A DNA stretch of 64,000 bases from Anadara kagoshimensis (GCA_021292105.1 CM037864.1:43679816-43743815); one strand, 5' to 3'. Positions 1 through 10,879 are shown, counted from the stretch's first letter. Notes: generated by a model not told the origin, from the sequence alone. A program made the numbers and translations.

Positions 1-464
1 CAATTTTCATCTACATGTATTGCCTTTTTGTTTATATAGAGGATAATTAATAGTGAAGTTTGCAAATGAACTGTATTTTGTAAAATGAAGTGATCAAATC
101 AATATTTTACGAGGTGGCGCAGCAATCGGGTGAAAAATATGCTTTCTCACTTCACGAGAATGTAACTTGTCCATACTATAATTGATTTGAAGTGATTCAG
201 GATTTGATATTTAAGAGGGAATGTTTTTGAAAGTATTGATGGATATTATTATAGCGTTAATCCAACTTCTGGTCTTGATTTGGAGCTTTCAGTTAAAAAT
301 TCTATTTTCTAAATATCCTACATGTTAAAATCTTTAGATCCTCAAAAACTAAAGTATACCCCTCATACAATGTATTTCCTTAGCTCTATTTGGTTTAATA
401 TAGTTTGGTCCTTTGAATATTTTTCAGCCCTTTGAAGATATTTTAATTTCACAATTTTGGTCCA

Positions 465-510
465 AGCACTACTAATGAGGAATTGCATTCCAAAACAGCC
501 GTCTAGTGCT
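465..510 (+). ncRNA. hammerhead ribozyme-like motif (core mutated)
   Basis: Same architecture as the copy at 945-990. Stem I AGCACTA/TAGTGCT (465-471, 504-510) is perfect, stem II GGAAT/ATTCC is intact, and the cleavage triplet is GTC. The core reads CTAATGA instead of CTGATGA and AAAA instead of GAAA, so self-cleavage is probably lost. It is embedded in a repeat of about 170 bp (365-530). Confidence 0.55.
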
Positions 511-639
511 GTAAAATTAAAACTGGTATATGTAATTATGAAATATCGAATGTTTATACAAAGCACATTTAATGATGAAACGGGAACATTGTCAGAGAAA
601 TAGTTTCATATTTCTGAACATCTATGTTAAAAAATTTCA

Positions 640-905
640 GGGCCTTCAAAACCTTTATTGGCCGCCATCAGAGTATTGTTGATAGTTTGACGTCTCTGTG
701 TCCAGGATTCCTTTGTATATAATTGGCGTCCGATAGTTCCATGTTACTTTCAAACAAATTTGATGACACCCGGGTGAAGCTAACTGAACAGGAGCTGCTA
801 ACCCTTCAGGAGCAACCGGTCTCACTTCCCTGGTGTAGGTTAACGTGTCTAACCTTACTTGTCAATTCCAAACGTTTTTTGGACATGGATTACTGTGTCT
901 GATTT
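640..905 (+). repeat. dispersed repeat family A, diverged copy
   Basis: The landmarks are GGCCG(C/T)CATCA...GTATTGTTGATA, GACGTCTC, AACAGGAG, TCACTTCCCTGG, GTCTAACCT and GGACATGGATTA. The same series recurs at 3230-3420, 5565-5650 (reverse), 11865-12050 (reverse), 16835-17200 and 24980-25660. The coding potential is nil. It is probably a non-autonomous transposon; termini not resolved. Confidence 0.55.
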
Positions 906-944
906 TGATTAAGTAATTACATATTATACCAGTTTTAATTTTAC

Positions 945-990
945 AGCACTAAACGGCCGTTTCGGAATACAATTCCTCATCAGTAGTGCT
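945..990 (-). ncRNA. hammerhead ribozyme-like motif (intact core)
   Basis: Read on the minus strand: stem I strand AGCACTA (990-984), core CTGATGA (983-977), stem II GGAAT/ATTCC around a three-base loop (976-964), core GAAA (963-960), minimal palindromic stem III CGGCCG (959-954), then T, cleavage base T, and stem I partner TAGTGCT (951-945). All catalytic-core positions of the hammerhead family are present and stem I pairs over 7 of 7 bases. The predicted cut falls between 952 and 951. The very short stem III resembles metazoan retroelement hammerheads, which often work as dimers. Activity is inferred. Confidence 0.72.
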
Positions 991-1359
991 TCGATTAGAA
1001 TCTTAGATAAGAAAACGCCAAGACAAAACATTAGTATAAAACTAGTAGCTTAGGATTAAGTCAAAGAATGTATAACATGAATCAACTGAGATGTAATTAT
1101 GAACATGCAATACACATATGTAGTAGTGTGTCTCATGCAACAATTGCAGATTTTGTTTCTGTTACATTTTAAAAGTTTCATCAGGAAAGTGAGACCTGGG
1201 GATAGTAGCATTGGCAAACTTGATTTAAAATTGTGTATTTGATATATTCCGTAAATATGAAATAGAAACAACTGTATCTAGAAGGACGCTAACTTTTGTG
1301 CATGAATATATGCGTAAATTATTGTATCAATAAATGGTTAAGTTTTTTTTTTCTTTCAG

Positions 1360-1620
1360 GACGTTATACTGGTATTTACGAAAGTAAATATAAAGCTCCC
1401 TCTAATACGGTTACAACAAACTTCTCGACGAGTACCATATGGGTAGATAGCGCAGGCAATTTAGGTTACTGTGCTTTGAAATGTCATGTTGATACAAATT
1501 GCAACTCATTCGGATACAATACCATAACCAAAATTTGCCAAGGGCACAGACAATGTTTTTTGACAAAAGATTCCAATCCCTATATCACAACAACAGCTGC
1601 GATTTATTTCGCTCTGAATG
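1360..1620 (+). CDS. exon: PAN/apple-like cysteine-rich module
   Basis: This exon has a strong polypyrimidine tract and AG before 1360, and donor GTAAGT at 1621. It is phase 1 at both ends, the symmetric pattern typical of shuffled extracellular modules. It encodes about 87 residues with six cysteines. An ATG at 1296 upstream lies in the intron and is not supported as a start. Confidence 0.7.
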
Positions 1621-4600
1621 GTAAGTACATAGTCAAATAAGCCTACGTCGTAGAAAAAATTCAAATAAATAAATTAAAGAGAATTAAGAATTTAGTACAA
1701 AAAACGTAAAATTAAAGTCACATAAAATTTTACTTTTGACAGCAAAGCAAGCTGCTTACAAATAAATTGTATAAGTAGACTTATCAAAGGCTCTCAAAAA
1801 ATTTAATGGCCGTCATTACAATGTTAATATGTTTGATATATTTGTATTCAAAATTGTCATGTTTTAGTATGTTTGCGTTTACTTTCCTTTGGGAATGTGA
1901 TTTGGAAATGAATTAGTATGTTAGTTTTTACTTGCTTTGGGAGTGTATTTCCATAGCTCAATTTGGTAAAATATATTTTGGCCCTTTGGTAATCTTTTCA
2001 ACACCTTGAAAACAATTTTTATTTTATAATTTTTCTCCAGGCTTTACTGATGAGGAATTGTATTCCTAAACGACCGTCTAGTGTTGTAAAATTAATACTG
2101 GCATACTATTAGACATGAATTGGTATGTTTGTTATTTACACTGCTCTGGAAATGTAATCTGGACATGGATTGGTTTGGTTATTTTTTACTTTGATTTTGG
2201 AGTGTGATTTAGACATGTATCGGTATGGTTATCTTTAGCAGCACACAATAATCATAATATTGAATCAGATGCCAGTAATACAATGTAAAAGAAAACAGAT
2301 GTTCTGCCAAAGCGTCTTCTTGGTAATAACTAATACATCCATAGCATAGAAAACTATTACATTTGTATGAATGGAAAAGAAATGAGCAGCAAACTTAAAT
2401 AGTCATAAAATAGGAAAAAGAATCTGTTCAACATTACAAAACTATATGTATATAATATATTACAACATCCTTTTACCAAGACTTATGAATTAGTTTTATC
2501 AATAATTCAAACGAATGCGTGTCGGATTATAATGAATTTGATTAAGAGTTTTGATTGATAATTAATTTTTAAATGTTCATTTGGAAATGCATGTACTTTT
2601 GTGGTGGTTCAAAAAGAATATTTAGAATCTATATGGACACAAGGGGATAACAATTTATACCAATTTATGTCAACACAGGCACACGAAGCTTTAATTTTTA
2701 TTTAAGCTCAAATTTAAGAAGAATACATGTAATTATAGAGCATTGAACTTTGCAAATGTAAGAATTATACTAAATGGGGGCCTACCATTATTTGCAAGAC
2801 GGGGTACAAAATGATAAAAAACAACATGGATCTCTTGAACGTTACAAATAGAAATTGGATTTCCGAATGTTTTATCATTTCACATAGGTACGTTAATAAT
2901 ATTGAACATGTTATATTCTACAGATGGAAAATGTGCTAGAGATGTATCAGAGGAGACGATTTATTGGCGAGTTTGTAATCCGGTATGTAAAATCATCAGT
3001 CTTAAAGCAGCACTTGTATCTGAACTGACGTATTTCCAACGGTTTAGGAGATTAAATTTCTGTGTTAAGAGGATTTGGATTCTTTAAAGCTATTTGATTT
3101 TGATAATTTCTGATTGGTTCGGTTGTAGATACAAGTTTGTAAAATCTTATTAAAAAATCAACCAAAATCACCACACATCATTAGTCAATCACACAAACAA
3201 CCCAAAAGACGAGGAAGGGCATAAGTTTAACAAACATTGCCATTCAATCGTCAAACTAGTGTCCATAGTCAAAGCTAAACAGGAGGTTTTTATCCTTCCA
3301 GAACATCCGGTCTTACTTCCCTGGTACACGTTTACGTGTTAAACCTAACTTGTCAGTTTCAAAGTTTTAACTTTGCTTCTAGATTCGATTTGCACATGGA
3401 TCAGTATGTTTGTTTTTTATACTTCACTCGCTTCTCAGAACAGTAAATTACAAATTGCTATAGAATCATTATTAGCTTACGACTTAGAGGTTTTCTGTCT
3501 CAGAATGTGTTCAGATTACAGAAAAAAAACATAATAATATTTTTTTATTATGCTTACACAATTGCTGCTCTGTCAGGCTAGTAAGCTAGGACCTAATGAT
3601 GGAATGCACTAGGATACATTGATTTTTTGTGATCAAGTTGAATAAAGATGGAAAGCTATTTAATTACATTTGAGTTGAGTTGGGCAATGATTTTTAACTT
3701 CCAAGTCACAAATATTTTAATTATATCGAGACGTCACCAGTTATAGGCAAGCTTGCAGAAAAGGAGGCTGTGCTCTATGGGCCTTTCCCGGCACCACAAT
3801 TTTAATAATTTTTTGAAGGGGAAATGTCTTTGATATGTTACCGAACACTTTGCCAATTATACATATCAAAAAAAATCCATTGCGCTGATGACATTATATA
3901 GCAGGGTTCTTTACCGGCCATGCCTATCGTAACACGGAACCTCGATTATTTTCAGTTCCCCTCCAAAAGAATCGTGACTTTCATTTAGTAATGCTGAGTG
4001 TTTGACAAAAGAACAGTCACTGCGCACTTTCAAGTCTTAGGTTAGACCCGGTCGGAGTTTGAACCTATGACCTCTCACTGATCGTAGGAGAAAGCACTCA
4101 ACCTACTGAGCTGCCGCAGTGGTACGTTTTAATTACATTTGACAATGCGCAATAAACATTTATGAATGAGAAAAACAAACAAGACAAGAAAAAATAAACA
4201 CAAGTATTGGGATAATTGATTTTAAAGGTTTGAAGAACTAACTCTAGTATTGCATATTATTGTCCTACTGTGTATTTATCTTCTTTATTTTAGTCAATAC
4301 CATTCCATAAACCCATTGGTCAGCCATTAACTGGACGCAAGATTGTAATTGAGGGGATACTGAAGACTGTTGGGTCAGTTTAATTCTATCTTTTAACGTA
4401 ATCCCGTAATAAATTCATTTGGATCATAAATACCGTGTTCAATTCTATTAAGGACACTACACCTACTTCATTCTGGTTTCCAAATCATCGAATTACCACA
4501 AACATACCTACAATCCAATAAAACTCGAGTGTCTTAATGTATCCCGTGGAGAAAACTACTAACAGATACTCCAAGCTAAACAAATAAATAAAATATACAT

Positions 4601-6861
4601 GTCCATGTTTAAACGACAGTCTAAATATGATGCCACTGAGCTTAAGGTATCCTGGGAAAAACTCCGACAGCAGATATATCTACCCAGTAAAAATCAAAGA
4701 ACAAATGCTCCAAGTTTAAATGAGAGCTAAATTATATAGATGACTCATATACACGGTTTTTCTGGGGAAAACTTTAATATAGTAAGTTGGACGTTGCGGA
4801 GCCAAATTTTCTCTTTATTTATTAATGTTTTATGTATTTATTTATTTTCACAGAAACTTCGCGGTTAATTTCTACTCCGATTTAAGCAACTACGGATTTA
4901 ATCTTCACTTTGACCTATCAACATATCAAAAAACCGTAAAAACTGCTATAAAAATCAATACAGTGTGGAAAGACAGTATAGTACATTACCAGGGTACTGG
5001 TGGTCCAGCTATTGACTCGCTTTTCTGTCTTGAAGTTCTCGTCACCACAGAGACATACAAGGTAAATGAAACACTTTAAAACTACTGATTTTATAGCTCA
5101 ACCGATTCAAAAATGAAAATGATTGTATTGTATGTCTAATTTTTATAATCTTTTTTTAAAATGAATATTGCAAACAATATCTTAAATAAATCAAAATTCA
5201 TTTAACATTCGTATCAAAAACATAACAACTACATTTATTACATTTTTCACGTTTCTGTTAAATTTTGAGCATTCGTGGACTTAACATGAAGATAGTTTTG
5301 TCCTTTTTGTGTGATTGTATTGATAGCATTTATCTTCATGAACGTAGGCAAGTTACAGTTTTTGGCATAAAACAAACTAGGACGCTAAAATGTACAGTGT
5401 CACTAACTTTATCCTGCATATTTCTCCATTTTACTTAATTAATCAACATCCATTTGCAAAAGAAATATAATAACTAACATTTGTTTTTGCTGTAAAGACA
5501 AAACAGTAATAATGCAAAGTGAATGCTTTGAACACTGGAAAATAAAGTTGCGTACGTAAACTTTCACAAAGAAAGTAAGGCTGGGTGCTGCGAACTGGTA
5601 ACAACTTTCTGCTTAACTAGCTAAGCTCTTCATGCGTGTCATCAAAATTAAGAATGTCAGGAAAAAGAAATTATGGGGCGTCAAATATATACTTTAAAAG
5701 TCTACGCATGCAATATCCTAACAAATATTTTCCTTTCCAATTCTTAAGATTAAAAAAGAAAAAATATATTAATTCAAAGCTAAATTGATTTCTTACTTCC
5801 ACTTAAACTTAAAATGACAAAACCATATACTGTAAATCACTTAATTTTCGCGAGCACTTTATTTTCGCGATATTCGCGACTCGGTAACAATTCGCGAAAA
5901 TTAAGTGTCCTGAAATTAAAGTGATTTTTGATAATGTTAAATCGAAGTGACATAATATATAGCAAATAAATTTAATTAGGGGTTACCTTTGGCGAAATCG
6001 CGAAAATTTCATGTCGCGAAATAGGTTTTGTTATGGATTCGCGAAAAAATAGTGCCGCGAAATTAAAGTGATTTACAGTATTAATACTTGTAATAATTCA
6101 ATAAAATACGTCAAAAATGTTCTTTTTGTTCTTTTCATATGACCTGTTGTTGAGAAAAAAAAGAAAGATATGTTTGAAAACTTGTATTTTAATGCAGTCT
6201 AGAAATCCAAACTGCAACTAAAACATTACTTCTTAATTAATAAATCAAATAATTTGACTACAAATGTCGAAATATTTTAAAATATCAAATTTAATATCAA
6301 TTTTGTAAAAAGCATTTATGCTTTCGTGATAAAAATAGTGATGAATAACTAAGAAAGACCATACCTTATAAAGATAAAGAAAAAGTATTGGGCATAGACA
6401 CTTACCAGTTTGAAGTGAAATTAAAAATTTTATGCATATTTTTTAAATAATATTTTCGTTAAAAAACTCACGTTGTGTTAAGGTCAACTTGTAATTAAAC
6501 TTTGACACTACCAATAAATATTCATTTCTGTAAACTGTGGCTACAATGGGGTTTAAGTATTTATGGAAATGGTTTAAATTCTGTTACATTCTATTAAAAC
6601 CTGTTGGATAAGTTAAGTCAACCATTTTAATGTAGGCAGACAGACGATGAACAGCATAATACGCTCAAATAATATGTGCTTTATGAGATTTACTGAAAAT
6701 TAAACTTCAATTTTGAACATTCTTGTTAATTTTAGGTAACATTCAACAACGAATATATGCTGGGAAGAAATGTTACAAACAACTTCGAAATATATGACAA
6801 GCTTGTAATATATGCCACAAACAGTTTTATTCTGTACGAAGTTTCAGTTATAGTAAGCTAA
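1360..6861 (+). CDS. PAN/apple-like plus galectin-domain protein (5 exons, 5' incomplete)
   Basis: Five coding exons join in frame: 1360-1620, 2924-2982, 4294-4373, 4854-5061 and 6736-6861 (stop TAA). Every junction has AG/GT sites and compatible phases (1, 0, 2, 0). The first exon gives a cysteine-rich module (YCALKCHVDTNC, then KICQGHRQCF) resembling a PAN/apple fold. Exons 3-5 read as a galectin-type carbohydrate-recognition domain: IPFHKPIGQPLTGRKIVIEG, FAVNFYSD, LHFDLSTYQ, NTVWKDS, FCLEVLVTTETYKV, and the final strand YDKLVIYATNSFILYEVSVI. Galectins bind beta-galactosides. Here the usual HxNPR motif is reduced to HFD, although the tryptophan is kept, so sugar specificity may differ or be lost. 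The cysteine-rich module suggests secretion. No signal-peptide exon was found upstream, so the start may lie outside the window or in an unrecognised exon. AATAAA at 6917-6922 could serve polyadenylation. The galectin call is firm; PAN is likely. Confidence 0.72.
2040..2085 (+). ncRNA. hammerhead ribozyme-like motif (decayed)
   Basis: CTGATGA (2047-2053), stem II GGAAT/ATTCC (2054-2066), TAAA instead of GAAA, CGACCG, then GTC. Stem I pairs poorly. The flanks (about 1960-2110) match the other copies of the repeat. It sits in intron 1 of the galectin-domain gene. Confidence 0.5.
2924..2982 (+). CDS. exon: linker of the PAN-galectin protein
   Basis: This is a 59-bp exon between TTCTACAG and GTATGT. 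It encodes DGKCARDVSEETIYWRVCNP, with two cysteines that may close the preceding module. Phase 1 in, phase 0 out, matching both neighbours. Confidence 0.65.
3230..3425 (+). repeat. dispersed repeat family A, copy in a galectin-gene intron
   Basis: Shares AAACAGGAGG, ACTTCCCTGGT, ACGTGTTAAACCTAACTTG and CACATGGATCAGTATG with the other family A copies. Confidence 0.55.
3665..4122 (-). mobile_element. tRNA-headed SINE, family 1
   Basis: The minus strand begins with a tRNA-like head: CTGCGGCAGCTCAGTAGGT (A box like), then GGTTCAAACTCCGACC (B box like). After it comes a body ending near the GAGTTGAGT tail. Further copies lie at 29279-29601, 34892-35240 and 44558-44801. It sits in an intron of the galectin-domain gene. 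Confidence 0.65.
4294..4373 (+). CDS. exon: first strands of the galectin domain
   Basis: An 80-bp exon with acceptor TTATTTTAG and donor GTCAGT. It encodes SIPFHKPIGQPLTGRKIV and on to ILKTVG, the typical opening strands of a galectin domain. Ends in phase 2. Confidence 0.68.
4854..5061 (+). CDS. exon: core of the galectin domain
   Basis: A 208-bp exon with acceptor TTTTCACAG and donor GTAAAT. It holds the ligand-binding strands (LHFDLSTYQ ... NTVWKDS ... FCLEVLVTTETYK). Of the canonical ligand contacts, the His and Trp are visible, while the Asn and Arg are not. Confidence 0.75.
5565..5655 (-). repeat. dispersed repeat family A, fragment
   Basis: A reverse-orientation fragment (AAGTAAGGCTGGGTGCT ... 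CTAGCTAAGC ... GCGTGTCATCAAAATT) in the last intron of the galectin-domain gene. Confidence 0.4.
5828..6080. mobile_element. TA-flanked MITE with CTGTAAATCAC terminal repeats
   Basis: The terminal inverted repeat CTGTAAATCACTT...AAGTGATTTACAG is bounded by TA on both sides, the target of Tc1/mariner-type insertion. The interior is rich in TTTCGCGA motifs and has no reading frame. Related elements lie at 22323-22501 and 54801-55008. Confidence 0.7.
6736..6861 (+). CDS. exon: last galectin strands and stop
   Basis: The acceptor is TTAATTTTAG before 6736. The exon encodes VTFNNEYMLGRNVTNN and the closing strands, then TAA at 6859-6861. It contains an N-glycosylation sequon (NVT), consistent with a secreted route. 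Confidence 0.7.
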   Translation, partial: VTFNNEYMLGRNVTNNFEIYDKLVIYATNSFILYEVSVIVS

Positions 6862-7247
6862 AGGGACAGCGGATTAACAGATTAAAGATCAAAGCGCCAA
6901 CTGTTTGTCAAAGCTCAATAAACCCAGAAGTTTTTGGGGGATTGAAAACTTGGAATCCATTGGATTTTGATATTCGACAATACCAATAGCAATTTGGTAA
7001 ATACTGTACATTTTAATCGGAATATAGAATTGGTATGTAAATTTGATTCTCAGAATATTTTACGAGAATCGAAGTTATATACCCGTATGTATATGTTGTG
7101 TATTTATTTTTTCCTCTTGGGGAACTTTATACAACGACACAAATAAATTGTTGACCTTAGCTTAACAAGGCCAATAAAAAGCTAAGTGCGTCTTTTATTG
7201 TTACCCGTTTCCGTTAAGAAGTAATAGTATTTTTTGCATGCACATGC

Positions 7248-7451
7248 TTGGCCATTCAAAATAAGAACTTTATGGCTATGGGTCATGATTGGTTACCTCA
7301 AGTGTTACATAAGCAAATTTATTGCAAATATTTTTATCGTGCTTCTTTTGATTATAGACCTTTATTTATTATACGTCTTTTCTTAAGAATTTTTCCTAAC
7401 CCATTAGTAGATTCAATAAGAAACATCATCAAAAAGCTTTGGTATGATTAA
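7248..7451 (+). other. unassigned 67-codon open frame downstream of the Harbinger gene
   Basis: ATG to stop, MAIQNKNFMAMGHDWLPQ..., opposite in strand to the Harbinger gene. No family recognised and no splice or promoter support. It could be chance, or a second frame of the same element. Confidence 0.12.
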
Positions 7452-7478
7452 AAGGCAAGGACTTGGTTAAGAGCTTAC

Positions 7479-7660
7479 CTAATGGAGTGAAGCAAATCTT
7501 CTTTTTAGAATACCAAAGGTTTGTTCTATAAGAACCCTTGTCCTACATAAAGCTGTGTTATATCTTTCCTTACAAGCTTCATCAGTTGTATAGTAGGGGG
7601 TCATCAAATATGGTTTACATGCATAACCTGAATCTCCTAATAACATCCCATCATGTTCAC
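7479..7660 (-). CDS. HARBI1-like exon with catalytic Glu, ends in TAG
   Basis: The acceptor is CAATTTTAG. It encodes EHDGMLLGDSGYACKPYLMT, then TRVLIEQTFGILKRRFASLH and TAG. The stop abuts GTAAGC, so the true splice frame may have been disrupted by mutation. Confidence 0.7.
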
Positions 7661-9272
7661 CTAAAATTGAAATACTAGTATTTAGATGCTGTAAATTTGA
7701 AGTAAGACCTTTTTTTTAAATGAACATCAACAACTTGATTGAAGTCTAAAATCTATTTCAGCAGTTATTTTAGTCTGGCTGAATTTTCTAGTCTTATATG
7801 GCTATAATTTATCAAGACAAATAAAATGTTTACTGTAAATATTAGCTAGTTCATCCAAGTCATGTTGATATGTTGACACCTGATCCAAAATATACAAAAA
7901 GGCAGAGTAATTTGTCATTTTTTAAATGTGTAATAGATGTATTATTTAATGTTAAGATTACATCTGTGTAAATAATTGCCTCAATCTTCTAATGTGGTAA
8001 GTGGCCACTACATTTTAGTCCCAAAGTCATTGTTTACCGGTCTATAACAACCAGTGCTTAACTTGACAAAAGTTGTTTAAGGTCCCAAGAAACCTGATTT
8101 AGTTCTAAATTCTAATAATATAATGAACTTCAACATAACAGAAGCCATTGAGCTACAAAGGGTGCTATAACTATTACCCATTGGATCACAAGTTTTGTTG
8201 ATGAAATTTGAGCATGGACTTATATGTTTGTTTATAATTTTTAAAATGAAATTTAACTGAAAAACAATTAAATCCATTATGTCAAATACAAATAAAATTA
8301 TTTATTTACAATTTTCTATAAGCCTTACAATACTCACGCAAGATAACACGCAACAGTGTAAACCCCTGTCCATAGTGTTTACCTGTCTTTAGTGGTCACT
8401 TTGGCCTCTTCCAGCAGCTGACCACTACAGACAGACAGGTTTGACTGTGTGATTCATCTTAAATGTTTTCTGACAATTTAATTTATACAGTTTTTCATAT
8501 TTAGCTATATTTATGTAAATTACCGTCTGCACAAGTTGCTCTCTTTAAACATCCTAGAATCATGGACTGATCCTGGCCATTTTGCTACACAGTTAGTAAT
8601 TGTGAAGTTTTCATCACATACCATCTGCAAAGAGAAAAGAAATAGTCCTAATTTCTTTTACAATCATTCCTGGGTTTTGTTATATATGTATATACATTAT
8701 GTTTATAAATTTAATAAACTTGTATCAGTATTTCAATACACATTTTGTAGGTATACAAAGCTTTTAATTCTCTAAAAGTTAAAATATTTTGTAAAAACAA
8801 CTGAAAATTTTTTTTTTACTAAAATCTATGTTGTACCAGTTTAATATTACAACTTTGTTTAACATAAAGACAAAAACTTCAGTTTACATGTATATTATAT
8901 GTAAAGTACTATACAAATACTATGGATACAACCCCAGTCTTGATTAAGACTCCGTGGTGAGTTAACTGGCACATGAACATTTTGCTACATGTAAATATCA
9001 ATCAAAACATTACTAGTACTACAAGAGGAACTGTGTTAAGAAAATCACTTATATTATACCTGCACATTTAGTAAATGGAAACCTTTCCTGTTCACATAAT
9101 CCTTTTCATGGAGCTTTGGTTTAGTGATTCTCACTTGTGTCCCATCTATACAGACTATGACATTAGGAAATCCTAAAAAAAACACCCATTCAAAGAATAA
9201 ATTTACATGTTGTTGCAATTAAGTTTATGTTAATTATCAAAATATATCATTGGTGTGTGTGTGATATTCATA

Positions 9273-9323
<51 letters not shown>

Positions 9324-10879
9324 TATGCATGACTAAGTATTGGGAAACATTGGATTTGGTTATATGGCAAAATGTCTTATTTATGAATGTTAATAGATCA
9401 AGATTAGACCAAAAAAAGTTGGAAAATTGGGACATGTGAAAAAAAGTTGGAAAATTGGGACATGTGAACTTTTCCCTTCCATTCTTTTTGTTATATTAAT
9501 ATTAACATCAACAAAAATATCAACTCAAAAGTCAATGTTATTTTTTATATTATTTCTAGTATTTTTATATATTCTGGCCATATCACACATTGAATATGAA
9601 ATTTCTAAAAACTTTCCATTTTTTTTTTTTTTTTTTTTTGGAAATATATTACATTTGCCATTAAGTGCAATGTTCCAATGTGGTTATATTTGGAGCATAA
9701 TTTAAATAAGAAATAATTTTAAGAAGGTCAACATGACTTAATTCATTCATGTAACTTGGTTATAACTTCTTGCATTACAATACCAGAAAAGTTTTACTGG
9801 TTTTTCTGCATTTGATTTTTTTTTTATTTCACATGCCCACACATTTTCATGTAACCATGAGGCCATAGTTTGCTATTAATAAAAAAATGGATTTATACTT
9901 AACTTTTTAAAGTCATATAAACATGTGATATTTCAATTAGTGTGGTTTTTTTCATATGTACTGTTTCTTTCAAAAATTCATATTTATGTATTCATGACAG
10001 ATTTCATTGTAATGTTCTGTATTGAGAGACAGATTTATATAAAACTTTCATCTTGTCTGTTAATTTGATTTATGAAATAAATATTGTTTACCACTAACAT
10101 GTTTTCTATTGTATATTTCATTCAAGGCTAATATTTTTTTAATCTGTGAATTCCTCTGGAAATAAACCTTAATTGCCAAGTGATTTTTTAAATATTTTAT
10201 ATTTCCTTGTATTTATATAACCGTCAACATAATATACAACATGGGATAGAGGTGTATGTAGAGCATAAACAGCAGTTGCATCCCTTTCATTGATCTAGGT
10301 GGCAGTAGCGGTTTATTTTTAGACAAGTGTGAAGGTCACAGAATTTGTATACATTTTGAAGATGGCTGTGTCGTGCGTTGGTGATGTGTTGTTTGCGATA
10401 TAATTTGGATACATTTATCAATTGGAAATTATGTTTGCTAAAAAAAAATTACCAGCAACAGCAAAAAATCCAGACTTTCGCTGCACGATGTCATTTCCAG
10501 TTGGGAAAACGATAAACTGGCCTGCTAGAGAAGAGATGGCTTTCCCCACTCTTCTAATGCACCTGCCAGTGGTTGCCTTGCTTATGTTAACGCTGTTTCC
10601 TATAAGTAGATGGAATGCGCCGCTTGCCAAAAAGCGTAGAAATACCAAAATTTGAAGCAACGGAGTCAAAGGCAGGCTCCTTCTCGTCGGATGCATTAAC
10701 CTGTCCGACACCAAATATGTGATGTAGAGAATGGTTCTACTACGGAACCGGTACCGGACGAAAATCTCCTCGTCCCCCAAACATTCTAAAGGGTTTTGTC
10801 GATCGACAAAAACTCTACGAACGTTCCTATGACGTTCCATGTCTTCGAGGCGTTCCAATAAACGAAGAACGGCCGCCAT
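7479..10879 (-). CDS. PIF/Harbinger transposase-derived nuclease (HARBI1-like), multi-exon
   Basis: Recognised exons on the minus strand: 10879-10453, 9172-9060, 8624-8524 and 7660-7479. The first opens at ATG with MAAVLRLLERLEDMERH and contains the RYRFR...LLQILVFLRFLASG helical region of HARBI1. The DDE nuclease follows: CIDGTQVRI (first Asp), WPGSVHDSRMF (second Asp), LLGDSGY and RTRVLIEQTFGILKRRF (Glu). HARBI1-type proteins are DDE nucleases, either active Harbinger transposases or domesticated relatives. Exons 1-2-3 join in phase. Exon 3 to exon 4 does not, and about five residues are missing there, so a mini-exon was probably overlooked or the gene is damaged. The frame hits TAG directly at a GTAAGC donor-like site (7478), before the C-terminal ACAVLHN-like helix expected in the family. 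Likely a decaying transposon gene, or one whose last exon was not recognised. Confidence 0.75.
8524..8624 (-). CDS. HARBI1-like exon with second catalytic Asp
   Basis: The acceptor is ATTTGCAG-like (CTTTGCAG) and the donor GTAATT. It encodes MVCDENFTITNCVAKWPGSV and HDSRMFKESNLCRR. The HDSR aspartate is the second catalytic residue. Confidence 0.75.
9060..9172 (-). CDS. HARBI1-like exon with first catalytic Asp
   Basis: The acceptor is TTTTTTTTAG and the donor GTATAAT. It encodes GFPNVIVCIDGTQVRITKPK and on to GFHLLNVQ. The D of CIDGT is the first metal-binding residue. Phase 1 in, 0 out. Confidence 0.78.
9276..9322. repeat. (TG)n microsatellite
   Basis: About 23 uninterrupted TG dinucleotides inside an intron of the HARBI1-like gene. 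Confidence 0.95.
10453..10879 (-). CDS. HARBI1-like exon 1
   Basis: The ATG is at 10879. The donor GTAATT follows codon position 1 at 10453, and the exon joins to AGFPNVIV of the next exon. This is the N-terminal helical part of Harbinger transposases (residues 1-142). Confidence 0.75.

Larger units (their letters stand above)
1..1359. other. repeat-derived DNA upstream of the galectin gene
   Basis: No coding exon recognised. It holds two copies of the hammerhead-bearing repeat (about 365-530 on +, 930-1000 on -) and one copy of a dispersed repeat at about 640-905. A signal-peptide exon for the downstream gene was looked for and not found. Confidence 0.5.

Noticed and set aside
9427-9705. 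92-codon open frame with a long phenylalanine run
   Set aside because: The run comes from a poly(T) tract (about 9619-9639) within an intron of the HARBI1-like gene.
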